Positions 43,168 through 44,806 of a DNA stretch of 44,806 nucleotides are shown here, one piece after another. Under the pieces are notes generated by a model that did not search any database, had not been told where the DNA came from, and was given only the letters and a program-made list of their open reading frames with translations. The position numbers and the translations under genes were made by a program. The stretch spans positions 1 to 44,806 of the forward strand of contig CAIXFY010000072.1 of the NCBI GenBank assembly GCA_903918885.1, given 5' to 3'. How positions within the stretch are numbered: the stretch's first letter is position 1; each line of letters begins with the position of its first letter. The DNA comes from an uncultured Verrucomicrobia subdivision 3 bacterium (GTDB lineage: Bacteria > Verrucomicrobiota > Verrucomicrobiia > Limisphaerales > UBA11358).

Positions 43168-44628
43168 TTATTTTCCCAAGGCAGTCGCCGCGAGATTGGT
43201 GATGTTTAAAAGTATATTCGGACACAGGCCAATCCAGAAGATTCCTACGAGGCAGACCCAGATAGAAAGCTTCGCCGACGACGAAAGCTCGATAACGGAC
43301 AAATCACCCGCTTCCTTACTCCAATAAATCGCCCGAATGACTCCGAAATAATAGTAGAGCGAAATGATCACGCCCGCGAGCGCCGTGAAGGCGAGGCAAT
43401 AATAGCCGTGATTGCCGGTGGCCTGCGCGGTTTCAATCACCGCTTTGAGCAGCAAGAATTTTCCGAAGAAGCCGGCCAGCGGCGGAATGCCCGCGAGCGA
43501 CACCATCGCTATGGTCAGCGTGGCGGCGAGCAAAGGCGAACGCTGGTTCAAGCCAGCGAGACCGGAAATATCTTCCGTCGCCAGATGGCGCATAACCAAC
43601 GTGATAACGAAAAACGCCGCCATCACCGTGAACAAGTAACCGGCGAGATAATACATCAGTGCCGACTGTCCGCTCGCGTTCAATGCCGCCACGCCGAGCA
43701 ACAGGTAGCCGGCGTGGGCGATGCTGGAATAACCGAGCAGGCGTTTCAAATTCCGCTGCGGAATCGCGCAAAGATTTCCGTAAAGAATCGTGATGCCGGA
43801 AATGACGATGAGCAGGTTTGCCCAATGCGCCGTCACGCTTGGCACGGCGGTGAATAGCACGCGCAGGAGCAGAACAAATCCGGCGGCCTTGGAACCGATG
43901 GCGAGAAACGCGGTGGTCGGCGTCGGCGCGCCTTGATAAACGTCCGGTGCCCAGATTTGAAACGGGAACGCGGCGATCTTGAAGCCGAGTCCGACCAAAA
44001 CCAACAGCACGCCAAGCAGAAAAATCCGGCTGGTTTCAAACTGTGGCGCGACAGCGGCGAGTTTGGTGAAGTTGAGTTCACCGGTCGTGCCCCAAATCAG
44101 CGCGATGCCGAACACCATGAATGACGATGAGAGCGCGCCGAGAATCAGATATTTCACACCAGCTTCGAGCGATTGGAGTTTGCTGCGCTGGAAACTGACA
44201 AGGACGTAAAACGTGACCGTGATGAGTTCGATGGAAACGAACAGCATCGTGAAGTCGTTGGACGACGCGGCGAACAACATTCCCGCCAGCGCAAAAAGAA
44301 TGAGCGAATAATATTCCGCCACGCTCCCCTCGGCGAGTTTGTCGGCAAATTCTGCAGCCATGAACAGAACTAGAATCGCCGCGACAATGAAGAGTTGTTT
44401 GAAGAACAGCGACAGAGCGTCGTTGACGAACATACCGCCGAACGCGGTGCCGAATTGGCCGCAGCCGCCGTTGCCGCTCAAGCTCGTCACGAGCAGCACG
44501 CCCAGCGCCAAGATGGCCGCGTAGCCGATGTAGCGACGGCGCTCGGCAGGCACAAACAGATCGGCCAACATCAGCACGAGGCCGAGGCCGATCACCGAAA
44601 TTTCCAGCATGATCAGGGAGGAATTCAT
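43168..44628 (-). CDS. nuoN: NADH-quinone oxidoreductase subunit N
   Basis: NuoN is one of the antiporter-like, proton-pumping membrane subunits of complex I. The 486-residue protein has about fourteen helices. Signatures include the lysine/glutamate in FVSIELITVTFYVLVSFQR, KYLILGALSSSFMVFG, FKIAAFPFQIWAPDVYQGAP (TM7-8 region), and LLGYSSIAHAGYLLLG. It is the last gene of a nuo operon read leftward; its ATG overlaps the nuoM stop as ATGA. Confidence 0.95.
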   Translation of the reverse strand: MNSSLIMLEISVIGLGLVLMLADLFVPAERRRYIGYAAILALGVLLVTSLSGNGGCGQFGTAFGGMFVNDALSLFFKQLFIVAAILVLFMAAEFADKLAEGSVAEYYSLILFALAGMLFAASSNDFTMLFVSIELITVTFYVLVSFQRSKLQSLEAGVKYLILGALSSSFMVFGIALIWGTTGELNFTKLAAVAPQFETSRIFLLGVLLVLVGLGFKIAAFPFQIWAPDVYQGAPTPTTAFLAIGSKAAGFVLLLRVLFTAVPSVTAHWANLLIVISGITILYGNLCAIPQRNLKRLLGYSSIAHAGYLLLGVAALNASGQSALMYYLAGYLFTVMAAFFVITLVMRHLATEDISGLAGLNQRSPLLAATLTIAMVSLAGIPPLAGFFGKFLLLKAVIETAQATGNHGYYCLAFTALAGVIISLYYYFGVIRAIYWSKEAGDLSVIELSSSAKLSIWVCLVGIFWIGLCPNILLNITNLAATALGK

Positions 44629-44806
44629 TTGTTTTGCGCAACAAAATTTACTGCGGGCGCGCTTGGTGCGTTGGCCGTGACCATGTTGCCAGTTGCCAAG
44701 GCGACAATTTTCTGTGCGTCAGGATTGATTTTTTCCGTGAGCAATTTCGGCCAGAAACCGAACACCAACAAGCTCGCGAGGAGCAAAGCATAAGGCAATT
44801 TGCGCC
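44625..44806 (-). CDS. nuoM: NADH-quinone oxidoreductase subunit M, C-terminal end (partial)
   Basis: The open frame runs in from the right edge and ends at TGA 44625-44627. It encodes 59 residues with a final membrane helix (LPYALLLASLLVFGFWPKLL) and a soluble tail ending FVAQNK. Position directly before nuoN, the four-base ATGA overlap and the GFWPKLL ending fit NuoM. Everything upstream lies beyond the window. Confidence 0.85.
   Translation of the reverse strand, partial: RKLPYALLLASLLVFGFWPKLLTEKINPDAQKIVALATGNMVTANAPSAPAVNFVAQNK

Overview
The window looks like chromosomal DNA from a Gram-negative, GC-rich bacterium. Signal-peptide outer-membrane barrels, a FadL-type porin and an MsrB lipoprotein indicate an outer membrane. 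The protein flavour (secreted GH95 fucosidase, a stand-alone C-terminal CarB, Obg with an acidic insert, coding-compatible repeats that encode NPKSEIRNPKSEI-type peptides) suggests Verrucomicrobiota, perhaps the Pedosphaera/Limisphaera group. That placement is inference; no rRNA or other phylogenetic marker was tested.

Layout. Positions 1-1450 are an AT-richer accessory edge: the 3' end of an IS4-like transposase, a 19-bp palindrome in front of an XRE regulator that may be frameshifted, two overlapping tiny genes, and a tRNA-Leu(GAG) remnant lacking its variable and T arms. From 1457 to about 15000 lie an outer-membrane barrel, the C-terminal half of CarB, RecQ, MsrB coupled to an AddB-like nuclease, a phosphohexomutase and MutS (three DNA-repair genes in 11 kb). 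Positions 15057-16855 hold amt-glnK for ammonium uptake, ended by a clear terminator. Positions 16855-23650 hold an SDR epimerase, a divergent Ppx/GppA and SixA pair, a DciA-like protein, a secreted GH95 enzyme and two unknowns. Positions 23723-29617 hold proA, mazG, rplU-rpmA, obgE, rsmD, a secreted dienelactone-hydrolase-like protein and a TPR-like gene broken by one stop codon. Positions 29701-34375 hold an ABC ATPase, an unrecognised conserved protein, a DAHP synthase and a FadL-type porin.

The most interesting region is 34550-41258. It encodes a FabZ-like dehydratase, a PilZ-like/SAM-methyltransferase protein of the PhcB type, a six-TM histidine kinase, a receiver protein with a degenerate kinase-like tail and a REC-GAF-PAS-HATPase protein. 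The first four genes are separated by 18 nt or overlap; the last follows after 110 nt. The order resembles the Ralstonia phcB-phcS-phcR locus, which makes and senses 3-hydroxy fatty acid methyl esters. A cell-cell signalling role here is inference. Positions 41329-44806 hold a ferredoxin, pyruvate kinase, nuoN and the 3' end of nuoM.

A second theme is small palindromic repeats. Three copies of a GGTAGGGC...GCCCTACC element occur. Two lie between convergent genes and supply the TAG stop of recQ and of the sixA-like gene. The third sits in frame inside mutS, which also carries an unrelated low-complexity insert next to its Walker A motif.
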